The notes under the pieces are model-generated. The model saw only the letters and a list, made by a program, of their open reading frames with translations, was not told the DNA's origin and did not search any database. Below are positions 33,217 through 42,761 of a stretch of DNA of 44,011 nucleotides, piece by piece. Where the stretch lies: assembly GCA_029557535.1 (NCBI GenBank), contig JAKQII010000379.1, forward strand, positions 1 to 44,011, read 5' to 3'. The translations under genes and the position numbers were made by a program. How positions within the stretch are numbered: the first letter of the stretch is position 1; each line of letters begins with the position of its first letter. This stretch comes from Acidobacteriota bacterium (GTDB lineage Bacteria; Acidobacteriota; Blastocatellia; Pyrinomonadales; Pyrinomonadaceae).

Positions 33217-35282
33217 GCGAACGACATTTTCGAACCTGTAACCTTTGCGAGGCCATCTGCGGTGTCGAGATCGAACACGAAAACGGACGAGTGATTTCGA
33301 TCCGCGGCGACAAGGACGATCCGTTCTCGCGCGGACATATCTGCCCGAAGGCGCTGGCGCTCAAGGAGATCTACGAATCTCCGAACCGCTTGAGAAAGCC
33401 GCTCAAACGGATCGGGAAAGAGTTTCACGAGATCGGCTGGGAAGAAGCGATTGGCGAAACCGCCGAACGGTTGCGCGATGTCCGGAACCGGTTCGGCCGC
33501 GACGCCGTCGGGGTTTTCCAGGGCAATCCGTCGGTCCACAATTTCGGGACGATGCTCTCGTCAGGCGCGTTGCTCAAAGCGCTCAAAACAAAGAACAACT
33601 TTTCGGCAACATCGGTCGATCAGCTTCCCCATCATTTCGCGGCGTGGTCGATGTTCGGCCATCCCTTGTTGATCCCGATACCGGACATCGACCGGACCGG
33701 CTTCATGCTGGTCTTCGGGGCAAACCCGATCGCTTCGAACGGAAGCCTGATGACGGCGCCGGACATCGTCAATCGTCTCGAATCGATCCGAAAGCGCGGC
33801 GGCAAGATCGTGTTGATCGATCCGCGTCGGAACGAAAGCACGCGCATCGCGGATGAACATCATTTCATTCGGCCGGGATCGGACGTTTACGTTTTGCTCG
33901 CAATCGTCCACACGCTATTTGCGGATAATCTGATTAAGCCCGACCGGCTCGCCGATTTCACCGACGGGATCGAAACGGTCCGGAATTCCATGGCCCGGTT
34001 CACGCCCGAACGTGCCGAATCGGGTTCGGGGATCGCGGCCGGGACGATTCGAAGAATTGCGCGTGAGTTCGCCGCATCGGGAAAGGCGGTCTGCTACGGA
34101 CGAATGGGCGTTTCGGTCCAGAAATTCGGTGGACTCTGTCAGTGGGCGATCAACATCATCAACATCTTGACCGGCAATTTCGACCGCGCCGGCGGAGCGA
34201 TGTTCACTCGGCCCGCGCTCGATCTGCTGCAAACGGCGAAACGAGGCGAGAACATTTTCGGCCGATGGCGTTCGCGAGTCCGCGGATTGCCTGAATTCAT
34301 GAGCGAACTCCCAGTTGCGGCGATGGCCGAAGAGATCGACACTGAAGGCGATGGGAAGATCCGTGCGCTCGTAACGAGCTGCGGAAATCCAGTGCTCTCA
34401 ACTCCGAACGGATCGCGGCTCGAAAAAGCGTTGGCGAAGCTCGACTTCATGGTCTCGATCGACATTTTCGTCAACGAAACGTCACGGCACGCCTCGATCA
34501 TCCTCCCGCCCGCGACCGGGCTCGAGACGTCGCACTACGACGCGGTTTTCAGTCTTCTGGCCGTCAGAAATGTCGCCAAATACTCGCCGCCGCTGTTCGG
34601 GAAGTCTCCCGACTCGCGCTTCGACTGGGAAATAATTCAGGAACTCGCCCATCGCGTTGGCGGTTCGGAGGAACCTTTCAAAGCCGTGCCGCCCGAGGCC
34701 AAGCTGGACTTTGGACTGAAGTTCGGGCCGTACAAGTTGTCGCTCGATGAGCTCATAAAAAATCCGCATGGGATCGATCTCGGACCGCTCGAGCCGTGTC
34801 TCCCCGTGCGTCTATTGAATGACTCGATACGGATCCAACTCTCCCCCGAACCGATGATCAAGGATCTTGAAAGGGCGTTGAACGATGATCCGGATCCTTC
34901 GGAACTGGTCCTCATCGGGCGTCGCAACCTCCGCGACAACAACTCGTGGCTGCATGCGAGCGAGGTCCTGATGAAAGGGAAGAACCGATGCACGCTGCTG
35001 ATAAATCCCGCCGACGCAGAAAGACATGGCCTAGAAGACGGTCGAACGGCGCGCGTTCGATCCCGAACCGGAACGGTCGAGATCACGTGCGAGATTACTG
35101 ACGACATCGCGCCGGGAGTGGTGTCGATCCCGCACGGTTACGGTCATAAACGAATCGGCTTCGAAACGGACGCGATCAATCCTGGAGTTTCGATCAATGA
35201 TCTGACGGACGACCTCGTGATCGACGGATTGACGGGAAACGCGGCATTCAGCGGAGTCCCCGTTTCGGTCTCGGCTGTCTAG
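33213..35282 (+). CDS. Molybdopterin-dependent oxidoreductase
   Basis: This is a 689-residue member of the DMSO reductase superfamily. An N-terminal iron-sulfur domain has C9-x2-C12-x3-C16 and C44 (GHICPKA) for a [4Fe-4S] cluster. Two molybdopterin-binding parts follow, with VFGANPIASNGS and VTSCGNPVLSTPNG, and the C-terminal dinucleotide-binding domain begins near LVLIGRRNLRDNNSW. No twin-arginine signal is present, so it should be cytoplasmic. The substrate is not evident, and no electron-transfer subunit or chaperone is adjacent. The ATG at 33213 is set by the ATGA overlap with the methyltransferase gene. The gene ends in CTAG, shared with the stop of the convergent CHAD gene. Confidence 0.9.
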   Translation: MSERHFRTCNLCEAICGVEIEHENGRVISIRGDKDDPFSRGHICPKALALKEIYESPNRLRKPLKRIGKEFHEIGWEEAIGETAERLRDVRNRFGRDAVGVFQGNPSVHNFGTMLSSGALLKALKTKNNFSATSVDQLPHHFAAWSMFGHPLLIPIPDIDRTGFMLVFGANPIASNGSLMTAPDIVNRLESIRKRGGKIVLIDPRRNESTRIADEHHFIRPGSDVYVLLAIVHTLFADNLIKPDRLADFTDGIETVRNSMARFTPERAESGSGIAAGTIRRIAREFAASGKAVCYGRMGVSVQKFGGLCQWAINIINILTGNFDRAGGAMFTRPALDLLQTAKRGENIFGRWRSRVRGLPEFMSELPVAAMAEEIDTEGDGKIRALVTSCGNPVLSTPNGSRLEKALAKLDFMVSIDIFVNETSRHASIILPPATGLETSHYDAVFSLLAVRNVAKYSPPLFGKSPDSRFDWEIIQELAHRVGGSEEPFKAVPPEAKLDFGLKFGPYKLSLDELIKNPHGIDLGPLEPCLPVRLLNDSIRIQLSPEPMIKDLERALNDDPDPSELVLIGRRNLRDNNSWLHASEVLMKGKNRCTLLINPADAERHGLEDGRTARVRSRTGTVEITCEITDDIAPGVVSIPHGYGHKRIGFETDAINPGVSINDLTDDLVIDGLTGNAAFSGVPVSVSAV

Positions 35283-36172
35283 ATTCCGATAACGCGTTCG
35301 ACCTTTCGCAGGAATCGGGCCCGACGCCATTCGATCCAGAGCACGAACGCGTCCCGGTAGTTTTCTTCACGATTACGTTTGAGTTCGGTGATCAGCCAGT
35401 CGGCGGCAGGCTCTTCGCGACGGTGTGAGAGTTGTTCGATCCAGACATCCGCGTCGTGAAGATCGCCAAGAAACGTCTGCATGTCAGCGATCTGCTTCGC
35501 GTACCGCTTCAGCTTCTTCCCCCAACAAGTTCCAAAAAACTCAAGCGCGTAACGAAGACGTTTGGCAGCGATCCGGAGTCGATGCAACGCCGCGGCGTCC
35601 GACGGGTTCGCAAGAGCTTTGCTCAGCTCGACGAACTCGTCGATCGTCTTTTTAATTGCCGTCCGCCCGAAATCTTCGAATCGAATGCGTTCGGAACTTC
35701 TCCGCGCCGACGGGTCGAGAAAGACCCCGTTGAAGCTCGCCAGCAAAGCTGCGAGCGCCGGCTCCGAAATGTTCCGCACGATGATCGGCTGAACTTCGAA
35801 ACGCCGCTTTCGGCGATCGTCGATCAATGAATCGATGCCCTCGCGCACAGCTTGATCCGCCGCATCATCGCGTTTCGACATCAAGCCGTCAATTGCGACA
35901 TCATCATCGCGCGCTTCGCCCAGTGAGTCTGCGAGGCCTTTCAGATTTGACACGAGATTATCGAGCGCGGGTTTGTTGACAAGCGGTTTCAGATCGCGAA
36001 GCGCGCTGCGCAGTCGACGCGTCGCGACACGCATTTGATGGACGTCTTCGATATCGTCCGAGCGGATAACGGCATCTCTCAGTTCGAAGATCTGACCGAG
36101 CCGTCCGCGAAGAATGGTGCCGGCGGCATCGAGCGCATCAGTGGCGCAATCGATCTCAGGTACAAAGCTCAT
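35279..36172 (-). CDS. CHAD domain protein
   Basis: This is a 297-residue all-helical protein with two internal repeats of the CHAD fold, marked by [17 protein letters not shown] (about 45-61) and [18 protein letters not shown] (about 195-212), then [10 protein letters not shown]. The conserved His and Arg/Lys residues form a basic surface that binds inorganic polyphosphate in characterised members. Its ATG overlaps the stop of the AMP-binding synthetase gene by 4 bp, so the two are coupled. Location on polyphosphate granules is an inference from the family. Confidence 0.92.
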   Translation of the reverse strand: MSFVPEIDCATDALDAAGTILRGRLGQIFELRDAVIRSDDIEDVHQMRVATRRLRSALRDLKPLVNKPALDNLVSNLKGLADSLGEARDDDVAIDGLMSKRDDAADQAVREGIDSLIDDRRKRRFEVQPIIVRNISEPALAALLASFNGVFLDPSARRSSERIRFEDFGRTAIKKTIDEFVELSKALANPSDAAALHRLRIAAKRLRYALEFFGTCWGKKLKRYAKQIADMQTFLGDLHDADVWIEQLSHRREEPAADWLITELKRNREENYRDAFVLWIEWRRARFLRKVERVIGI

Positions 36173-38172
36173 TCTTTTTGTTGACGTATCTCATCCACCG
36201 CTTTCGGATCCTCAAGCGCCGAAAGATCGCCGGCATCTTCGCCGAGATAAGCCGCGCGGATCACGCGGCGCATGACTTTCGCATTCCTCGTTTTCGGCAG
36301 CGCCGACACGAAATGGATCTTCGACGGGGTGAGCGGCTTGCCCATATCCTTTGCGACGAGTCGCTTTAGTTCCGCTTCAAGTCCATCCGTTCCCGCTCCG
36401 GTCAGGACACAGAACGCGACCATCGCCGTGCCCTTGATCTCGTCGGGAACGCCGATCACCGCCGCCTCGGTCACCCGATCGTGCGCGACAAGAAGACTTT
36501 CGACCTCGGCCGGGCCGACCCGCTTGCCGGCGACCTTGAGCGTATCGTCCGATCGCCCGAGGATGTACCAGTGTCCGTCTTCATCCTGAATCGCCCAGTC
36601 GCCGTGAACCCAAATATTGTCGAACCGAGACCAGTAGGTATCGATATATCGTTCCGGTTCCTGCCAAAACCCGCGGGCCATTCCGATCCAAGGTCTGCGG
36701 ATCGAAAGTTCTCCGACCGTTCCATATTCAACCTTTTTTCCGTCTTCGCCCAGGATCGAGGCGTCGATTCCGGGACATGGCGCCGGGAACGAACAGGGCT
36801 TGATCGAGAGCAGCGGATTTCCCATCAGGATCCCACCCGAAATCTCCGTCCCGCCTGAATAGTTGATGATCGGAAGCCTCGAATCGCCGACTTTCTCGAA
36901 GAGCCACCACCACGGCGCTGGATTCCACGGCTCGCCGGTCGACGCGAAAGCGCGCAGATGCGATAGATCATGTTGTTTCGGAAGTTCGTCGCCTTTGACG
37001 GCGAGCGCACGGACGAGCGTCGGCGAGATTCCGAGGATCTCGACCTTGTGCTTCGCGCAGAATTCCCACATCCGGTCGGCTTCCGGAAAATCGGGAGCGC
37101 CGTCGTAGATGACGATCGTGCCGCCGTTGATGAGCGCGCCGTAGATCAGCCACGGGCCCATCATCCACCCGATATCGGTCACCCACGAGATCCGCGTCCC
37201 CTTGCCGACGTCCGTCCCGAACGCCATGTCCTGCGCCGATTTGATCGGAAATCCGCAGTGGGTATGCGCGATCCCTTTCGGTTTACCGGTCGTGCCGGAA
37301 GTATAGAGAATGATCAACGGGTCTTCGGCGCCGGTCTTCTCGACGGCCGAGAGTTTCGCGAACTCGTCGGGAGAATCAAGCCGCAGTTCTTCGCCGGCGC
37401 CGATCAGATCGAGATCGTAGAACTCGACATTGACGCCCGGAAGATTCCACGAGATGGATCCGGATTCGAGACGGGTCACAATAAAGACATTTTTCACCGT
37501 CGGTGATTCCGCGACCGCCGCCGCGGCGACCTCGAATGCGTTGTATTCTTTGCCGCGGCGCGGAAATCCGTCGCAGGTGAACAGCGCCTTGGCGCCGACG
37601 GCGTTGAGCCGCGACGAGATGGCGTCGACGCCGTAGCCGGAAAATACCGGCACCGCGATCGCCCCGATCCGCGCGATCGCGATCAGCGCGACAACGGTTT
37701 CTATCATCATTGGAAGGTGAATTCCGACGGCGTCGCCTTTGCCGATCCCGCGCTGTCTGAGTGCCGCCGAAATCGTTTCGATCTCGGACAAAAGCAAACG
37801 GTAAGTGATCCTCCTGACCTCGCCCTCTTCACCTTCCCAGATCACCGCCGGCTGATTCTTGATTGAACCTTCGGCCCAACGGTCGGCGCAAGTTTCGGCG
37901 ATGTTCAGTCCGCCGCCAACGCACCATTTCGACCACTCGATCCCGCCGGAAGTATCGAGTAATTTCGAGTAACCCGGATCGAATTCTATACCGAGGAACT
38001 CGATGACCTCGGCCGTGAATCGTTCGACGTCGCGAATCGAGAAGTCATACAGTTCTTCCCATGTCGATACCTCGATCTGCTTCATGAACCGCGTCAGCTG
38101 AGCCTTTTTAACGACATCGTCACTCGGATTCCACGCAACGGGCTGATCTTCAAAGGTGTTTTGCTCGGACAT
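36169..38172 (-). CDS. AMP-forming acyl-CoA synthetase, Acs-like
   Basis: This is a 667-residue ANL-superfamily ligase that activates a carboxylic acid as acyl-AMP and then forms the CoA thioester. The phosphate loop is [17 protein letters not shown]. The hinge and C-terminal parts show [20 protein letters not shown], and the catalytic lysine lies in [11 protein letters not shown], where acetyl-CoA synthetases usually have SGK instead of NAK. The size and N-terminal region ([17 protein letters not shown]) match acetyl/propionyl-CoA-synthetase relatives, and the exact acid is open. ATG 38172 ([12 protein letters not shown]) is preferred over 38199. The 3' end overlaps the CHAD gene start. Confidence 0.9.
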   Translation of the reverse strand: MSEQNTFEDQPVAWNPSDDVVKKAQLTRFMKQIEVSTWEELYDFSIRDVERFTAEVIEFLGIEFDPGYSKLLDTSGGIEWSKWCVGGGLNIAETCADRWAEGSIKNQPAVIWEGEEGEVRRITYRLLLSEIETISAALRQRGIGKGDAVGIHLPMMIETVVALIAIARIGAIAVPVFSGYGVDAISSRLNAVGAKALFTCDGFPRRGKEYNAFEVAAAAVAESPTVKNVFIVTRLESGSISWNLPGVNVEFYDLDLIGAGEELRLDSPDEFAKLSAVEKTGAEDPLIILYTSGTTGKPKGIAHTHCGFPIKSAQDMAFGTDVGKGTRISWVTDIGWMMGPWLIYGALINGGTIVIYDGAPDFPEADRMWEFCAKHKVEILGISPTLVRALAVKGDELPKQHDLSHLRAFASTGEPWNPAPWWWLFEKVGDSRLPIINYSGGTEISGGILMGNPLLSIKPCSFPAPCPGIDASILGEDGKKVEYGTVGELSIRRPWIGMARGFWQEPERYIDTYWSRFDNIWVHGDWAIQDEDGHWYILGRSDDTLKVAGKRVGPAEVESLLVAHDRVTEAAVIGVPDEIKGTAMVAFCVLTGAGTDGLEAELKRLVAKDMGKPLTPSKIHFVSALPKTRNAKVMRRVIRAAYLGEDAGDLSALEDPKAVDEIRQQKE

Positions 38173-38381
38173 ACTTTTGGAATATGCGGACACTACCAAT
38201 TATTCTATACCAACCGACCAGCAATTTGCGTTTGACGCTGATTTCGAGCCGCGTCCCAACCCAAGTGAATTTCGCTGCTCGATTTGATCGGTCCGAAACC
38301 GGCTGCTATCAGCTGACAGCCTGGCTGCTAAAGATGCTGACGAGTCGCGGTCGACCTCAGACTGCGTATTCTTGAAATGAA

Positions 38382-39170
38382 ATGAACGATACACCTGTCG
38401 AAATCAAGCTACCTTCTAACCTTTTCGCCGGGAAAACGGCGATCGTCACCGGCGCCTCGCGCGGAGTCGGGAGGGCGACCGCGATGCGGCTCGCTGAGGC
38501 CGGAGCAAATGTCGTCGTCAACTACCTGAAAGAATCCGAGAAAGCGAACAACGTCGTGGCGCTGTGCAAGGAAAAGGGCGTGGACGCGATCGCCGTTCAA
38601 GGCGATGTTTCTCAGTGGCATGACGCGCGAAGTCTAGCGCACGCCGCGGTCGACAAGTTTGGACGGATCGATCTCGTCGTCCTGAATGCCGGGATCTGGG
38701 AAGGTTCGCCGATCGAGGACATGACCGAGGAAGTCTGGAACAAGGTCATGAACACCAATCTCAAGGCTGCATGGGCAATGACGAAGGCATGTGTTCCGGC
38801 GATGAAAAAGCAGGATTCAGGTTCGATCGTGCTGGTCAGCTCGACCGCAGGTCAACGCGGCGAGGCGAACTTTTCGAACTACGCCGCGTCGAAGGGCGGA
38901 CAAATCAGTTTCACGAAAGCCCTGGCGTGTGAACTCGCTCCGAAGATCAGGGTCAACTGCGTCGCGCCGGGCTGGATTGAGACGGCAATGGTGCGTCCGG
39001 TTTTCGAGGATGCGGCATACAAACAGTCGGTGATCAACTCGATCCCGCTTCGGCGCATGGCGAGGACCGACGACATCGCGCTTTCGATCTGCTTTCTGCT
39101 TTCCGATTGGTCACGCCACACGACCGGCGAGATCCTCAACGTCAACGGCGGCGCGGTATTGTGTGGGTAA
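38382..39170 (+). CDS. SDR family oxidoreductase, FabG-like
   Basis: This is a 262-residue classical short-chain dehydrogenase. The nucleotide-binding motif TGASRGVGRA lies at about 19-28, the NAG structural motif at LNAGIWEG (about 105), the catalytic Ser in LVSSTAGQ and the YAASK motif at about 168-172, then PGWIETAM. It probably prefers NADPH because of the basic residue after the glycine motif. 3-oxoacyl-ACP reductase is one option, but no fatty-acid genes are adjacent, so the substrate is open. It is divergent from the acyl-CoA synthetase with a 209-bp gap in which I see nothing notable. Confidence 0.9.
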   Translation: MNDTPVEIKLPSNLFAGKTAIVTGASRGVGRATAMRLAEAGANVVVNYLKESEKANNVVALCKEKGVDAIAVQGDVSQWHDARSLAHAAVDKFGRIDLVVLNAGIWEGSPIEDMTEEVWNKVMNTNLKAAWAMTKACVPAMKKQDSGSIVLVSSTAGQRGEANFSNYAASKGGQISFTKALACELAPKIRVNCVAPGWIETAMVRPVFEDAAYKQSVINSIPLRRMARTDDIALSICFLLSDWSRHTTGEILNVNGGAVLCG

Positions 39171-39178
39171 ATAGGTTA

Positions 39179-39320
39179 GAGTCGGAACCGGGAGCGGTAG
39201 CGACCGGCAAATCGATGCTTCGTAAATTTGTCGACGGATGTCAGAACGAACCGCAAATGGTAAAGTGGGGTTAGCTTCAAATTCACATTTGCCGGTCGCT
39301 ACCGCTCCCGGTTCCGACTC
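39179..39320. repeat. Perfect 34-bp inverted repeat element
   Basis: Arm 39179-39212 is the exact reverse complement of arm 39287-39320; the spacer is 74 bp. One arm also occurs at 1158-1189 with one mismatch. The element fills the gap between the SDR and the cysteine-synthase-like gene. The right arm translated in the frame of the following gene reads [10 protein letters not shown], so automated calls would tend to extend that gene upstream into the repeat. The form resembles a small non-autonomous mobile element or a large REP-type palindrome. Confidence 0.88.
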
Positions 39321-39333
39321 GGCGACACGACAT

Positions 39334-40389
39334 ATGAACTTCGCATCACTCGCCGATTATCAAAATCATTTTGCGATAGCCGGCCATTCACTTTACGTCG
39401 AGAACCTGATCGGAAACACGCCATTGCTGGCCGTACATTTCAAGTACAGGGGCGAGCGCCGCACGATCTTCGCCAAGGCCGAACATTTGAATCTTTCTGG
39501 ATCGATCAAAGACCGGATGGCGCTTCATATCATTAAAGAAGCGTACCGCACAGAACAGATCAAGAAAGGCGACACGATTGTCGAAGCGACGAGCGGCAAC
39601 ACCGGTATCGCGTTTGCCGCACTCGGCCATGCATTTGGAAATCCGGTCCGTATCTACATGCCAAACTGGATGAGCGCTGAGCGCATCGCGCTGATCAAGA
39701 GTTACGGCGCCGAAGTTGTCCTGGTGAAGCCCGAGGAGGGCGGCTTTCTCGGCAGTATAGCGATGTGCGACACGTTTTCCAAAGATCATTCGGACGCCTT
39801 TCTGTCGCGGCAATTCTCGAACGACGCCAACCCGCAGGCGCATTACGAAACAACCGGACCCGAGATCTGGCAGCAGCTGGAATCGATCGGTCTCAAGCCC
39901 GACGCCTTCGTGGCGGGAGTCGGTACAGGCGGCACGATCATGGGCGTCGCCCGGTATCTGAGCCAGCGCGACGAGTCAATCAAACTCCATCCGCTTGAAC
40001 CGGCTGAATCGCCGACCCTTTCAACCGGATGCAAGGTAGGCAGCCACCGTATCCAGGGAATTTCGGATGAGTTCATCCCGGCGATCGTGGATCTCGAGGC
40101 GCTCGACGAAACGATTACCGTCTCCGACGGCGATTCGATCATCATGGCGCAGCGACTTGCGACCGAGCTCGGCCTCGGCGTCGGCATTTCGTCCGGCGCC
40201 AACTTCATCGGCGCCCTGATGGCACTCGAAAAGCTTGGCCCCGGGGCAGTAGTGACGACCGTCTTCTGCGATGACAACAAGAAATATCTGAGCACCGATC
40301 TCGTCAAACCGCAGCCGGTTAAGGACGAATACTATTCGCCCGACATCGAACTGTTCGGATATCAGACGATCGGCCGGATCAATGGGTGA
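39334..40389 (+). CDS. PLP-dependent cysteine synthase-like enzyme
   Basis: This is a 351-residue fold-type II PLP enzyme of the CysK/CysM family. The lysine that binds the cofactor is K59 in [12 protein letters not shown], the asparagine loop is [12 protein letters not shown] and the phosphate cradle is [11 protein letters not shown]. Cysteine synthase would make cysteine from O-acetylserine and sulfide, but the active-site lysine motif differs from the usual PGGSVKDR, and a C-terminal extension of about 40 residues ([15 protein letters not shown]) is unusual. A related beta-substituted amino acid synthase is possible. I start at ATG 39334, after the repeat element; the upstream open frame is repeat sequence. 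Confidence 0.85.
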   Translation: MNFASLADYQNHFAIAGHSLYVENLIGNTPLLAVHFKYRGERRTIFAKAEHLNLSGSIKDRMALHIIKEAYRTEQIKKGDTIVEATSGNTGIAFAALGHAFGNPVRIYMPNWMSAERIALIKSYGAEVVLVKPEEGGFLGSIAMCDTFSKDHSDAFLSRQFSNDANPQAHYETTGPEIWQQLESIGLKPDAFVAGVGTGGTIMGVARYLSQRDESIKLHPLEPAESPTLSTGCKVGSHRIQGISDEFIPAIVDLEALDETITVSDGDSIIMAQRLATELGLGVGISSGANFIGALMALEKLGPGAVVTTVFCDDNKKYLSTDLVKPQPVKDEYYSPDIELFGYQTIGRING

Positions 40390-40650
40390 ATCCATTTGCG
40401 ATTTGCAATTTTCGATTTGCGATTTGTAGCGACCGGGTACGAACTAAGAGTCGAAAGGCGAAAGTAGAAGCCGGAACGCGGAGCTGCAACGCCATGTAAT
40501 GGTGCGGCTAGCGACGCCGACATGGCTTCATCCTTCATCCCTTCATCCTTAAGGTCACCCGATCGCTGCCACTCCGGGTTCGGACATTTTCTCTCACCGT
40601 TCATTCATTGCTTCCCTTTTTCACTTTTTCACCTTTCACCATTAAACTGT
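40390..40650. repeat. Repeat-rich gap before aspartate kinase
   Basis: The 270-bp gap begins with CGATTTGCGATTTGTAGCG-like units related to those around btuD. It then has a partial TAGCGACCGGG match to the 34-bp repeat, and ends with pyrimidine-rich CTTCATCC and TTTTTCACTTTTTCACC runs. No gene or clear promoter is seen. Confidence 0.55.
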
Positions 40651-40659
40651 TTCCGACCC

Positions 40660-42015
40660 ATGGGACCGACTGTCATGAAATTCGGCGGCACGAGCGTGCA
40701 GGACGCGGAGGCGTTCGCGCGGGTGGCCGAGATCGTAAAGGGCGAAGGTGCGAACTCGCCGGTCGTCGTCACGTCGGCAATGTCGAAGGTGACCGACGCT
40801 CTGCTCGGCGCGTTCGATCTCGCCAAGCGTGGCGCGGTCGAAGATGCCGTGCTGTCGCTCGAGCCGCACCTCGAGCGTCACCGCGAAGTCGCCCTGAAAT
40901 TGCTTGACGAAGCCGGCCGGAGACTCTTCCGCGTCGAACTCGAATTCGCCGAAAAGGAGCTCGGCGATTTGCTGATGCGCGTTTCGCGCCGCTCGCTGCC
41001 GTTGTCGATGCTCAAGGACGCGATCGTCTCATACGGCGAACAATTGTCGTCACGACTTCTGGCATTGGTCTGCACGAACGCCGGATTGAACGCGCGTCAC
41101 GTAGATTCGCGACGGCTGATCGTGACCGACGAAGAATACGGGGCCGCCGCGCCGATCTTTGCGGAAACGGAAAAACTCGTCCGGCTGGAACTTTCGGATA
41201 CGATCGCCGGCGGCGAAGTTCCGGTAATGGGCGGATTCATCGCGGCCAGCCGGAGCGGTGAGACGACGACCCTGGGACGCGGCGGTTCGGACTACTCGGC
41301 GGCAATCGTCGGAGCCTCGCTCGGCGCGCGCGAGATCCAGATCTGGACGGACGTCACCGGCGTGCTCACGTGTGATCCGCGGATCTGCCCGACGGCGCGG
41401 ACGCTAAAGACCTTGTCCTACGAGGAGGCCGCCGAGCTCGCGTATTTCGGCGCGAAAGTGCTGCACCCAAAGACGATCCAGCCAGCGGTCGATCAAAAGA
41501 TCCCGGTCCGCGTCTGCAATTCGCACCAACCGGCCGAGCGCGGCACGATGATCCTTCCGCAGACCGAAACGACGCCGCGCAAGGTCAAATCGATCGCCTA
41601 CAAGAAGGGAATCACAATTCTCAGAATTTCGTCGGCGCGAATGCTCGGGGCGTTCGGTTTTATGAGCGCGATCTTTCAGATCTTCGAGCGCCACCGCGTC
41701 GTCATCGACGTCGTCACGACATCCGAAGTGTCGGTCTCGCTCACGCTCGACAATACCGACGCGCTCGATGCTGTTGTGAAAGACCTTGAGCGGATCGGCA
41801 CGGTCGAAGTCGTGCCGGACAACGCCGTCGTCTGCGTCGTCGGTTTCGGCCTGCGCGGCGCTTCGGGCGTCGCGTCCGAGGTCTTCGACGCCATCTCCGA
41901 ATACAACATCTCGCTGATTTCCCACGGCGCCTCGAGCGTCAATCTCACGTTCGTCGTCAAACAGGACGTCGTCACCGACGTCGTCAAGCGCTTGCACGAC
42001 GAGTTTTTTGGGTGA
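40660..42015 (+). CDS. lysC: Aspartate kinase
   Basis: This enzyme phosphorylates aspartate, the first step to lysine, threonine, methionine and diaminopimelate. The 451 residues show the kinase signature VMKFGGTSVQDAEAFARV (about 5-22), LGRGGSDYSAA (about 205) and WTDVTGVLTCDPR (about 228), and two C-terminal ACT domains for feedback control (from about 310). Its length fits the monofunctional single-chain type and there is no homoserine dehydrogenase fused. ATG 40660 is preferred; ATG 40675 is possible. The longer upstream frame is low-complexity pyrimidine sequence and not protein-like. Confidence 0.95.
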   Translation: MGPTVMKFGGTSVQDAEAFARVAEIVKGEGANSPVVVTSAMSKVTDALLGAFDLAKRGAVEDAVLSLEPHLERHREVALKLLDEAGRRLFRVELEFAEKELGDLLMRVSRRSLPLSMLKDAIVSYGEQLSSRLLALVCTNAGLNARHVDSRRLIVTDEEYGAAAPIFAETEKLVRLELSDTIAGGEVPVMGGFIAASRSGETTTLGRGGSDYSAAIVGASLGAREIQIWTDVTGVLTCDPRICPTARTLKTLSYEEAAELAYFGAKVLHPKTIQPAVDQKIPVRVCNSHQPAERGTMILPQTETTPRKVKSIAYKKGITILRISSARMLGAFGFMSAIFQIFERHRVVIDVVTTSEVSVSLTLDNTDALDAVVKDLERIGTVEVVPDNAVVCVVGFGLRGASGVASEVFDAISEYNISLISHGASSVNLTFVVKQDVVTDVVKRLHDEFFG

Positions 42016-42095
42016 TAATTTGATGATCGTTTTGTTGCTGTGAAGGTGATTCGTTATTGGCGGCTCGTTCTGCCAGTTGCACAACTAACTCGATA

Positions 42096-42668
42096 ATGAA
42101 CCTTAGTCAACTTCAACAACAGGTCGGCACCCGGCTAAAGTTGCGGCCAGTACCAAGGCGAAGCACGGCGACCGAAGATTTTGGTGAAACCCAAGATGAT
42201 GAGTGGACGCTTGATGAAATTCTGACTCAACCAAACCGTCTGCGGCTGACAAATGTCGCAAATGGCGTTTCTGTTGAATTGGAGACCGATAATATTCGTG
42301 AATACCGCAGCCCTCAATTTCTGATACTCCGTTGTCAGATCACTGTAACGGATCAAGACGTACACCTCGAACCTGAATATTCGGACAATGATCGATTCAA
42401 GCGACTCGAACGCCAAATGCCGGCGCTTTTGACAGAGATGCGAGCTGACATCGCGACTCACCCTTTTTGTCGAGAGGTTGTTTTGCTTAAAAGGGATTGG
42501 AGCTATTGGGCAAAAGGCAACGAACTGTCTTACTATTTCGACGATCATCCCGATTTGCTCAGTCAATTTCACATACTTGAGAATAACGGGTTAGTCGTGG
42601 AAGTTACTTCCAACAACACGACTCGCTATCGGATCTTGGAAGATCTAGCCCGATATCTCGGGGGATAG
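42096..42668 (+). CDS. Unrecognised accessory protein
   Basis: The 190 residues have no signal peptide or membrane segment. The N terminus (MNLSQLQQQVGTRLKLRPVP) resembles a head module I recall from stand-alone accessory proteins. A strand-rich part (about 45-95, with LRLTNVANGVSVELETD) is followed by a helical part ending LVVEVTSNNTTRYRILEDLARYL, possibly a winged helix. The function is unknown. Base composition is lower in GC than in the neighbouring lysC, which suggests acquisition. The stop codon at 42666 is in the same frame as the HigB remnant that follows directly. ATG 42096 is chosen because upstream codons are not protein-like. Confidence 0.7.
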   Translation: MNLSQLQQQVGTRLKLRPVPRRSTATEDFGETQDDEWTLDEILTQPNRLRLTNVANGVSVELETDNIREYRSPQFLILRCQITVTDQDVHLEPEYSDNDRFKRLERQMPALLTEMRADIATHPFCREVVLLKRDWSYWAKGNELSYYFDDHPDLLSQFHILENNGLVVEVTSNNTTRYRILEDLARYLGG

Positions 42669-42683
42669 ACGATTCGGTACTCA

Positions 42684-42746
42684 GGGTCCCCCTTACGCTT
42701 CGAAAAGGGCGACGCATACGACGTCGAATTCTGCGATTACCACTAA
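42684..42746 (+). pseudogene. Truncated HigB toxin remnant
   Basis: The open codons before the TAA at 42744-42746 read LRFEKGDAYDVEFCDYH, which matches the conserved C-terminal end of HigB/RelE-type toxins (FxxGDAxDVxxxDYH). No start codon or N-terminal part of the toxin is visible; an in-frame stop (the end of the preceding gene) lies at 42666. The 15-bp distance to higA is the normal higB-higA arrangement. The toxin is therefore truncated and most likely not functional. Confidence 0.75.
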
Positions 42747-42761
42747 GTCAGGGAGCGTAGT

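Noticed and set aside
39238-39333. N-terminal extension of the cysteine-synthase-like protein
   Set aside because: The 32 codons are part of the inverted repeat element; the family starts at [10 protein letters not shown].
40522-40659. 46-codon N-terminal extension of aspartate kinase rich in Phe, Ser and Pro
   Set aside because: It is the translation of pyrimidine-rich repeats and is not a plausible signal peptide for a cytoplasmic enzyme.
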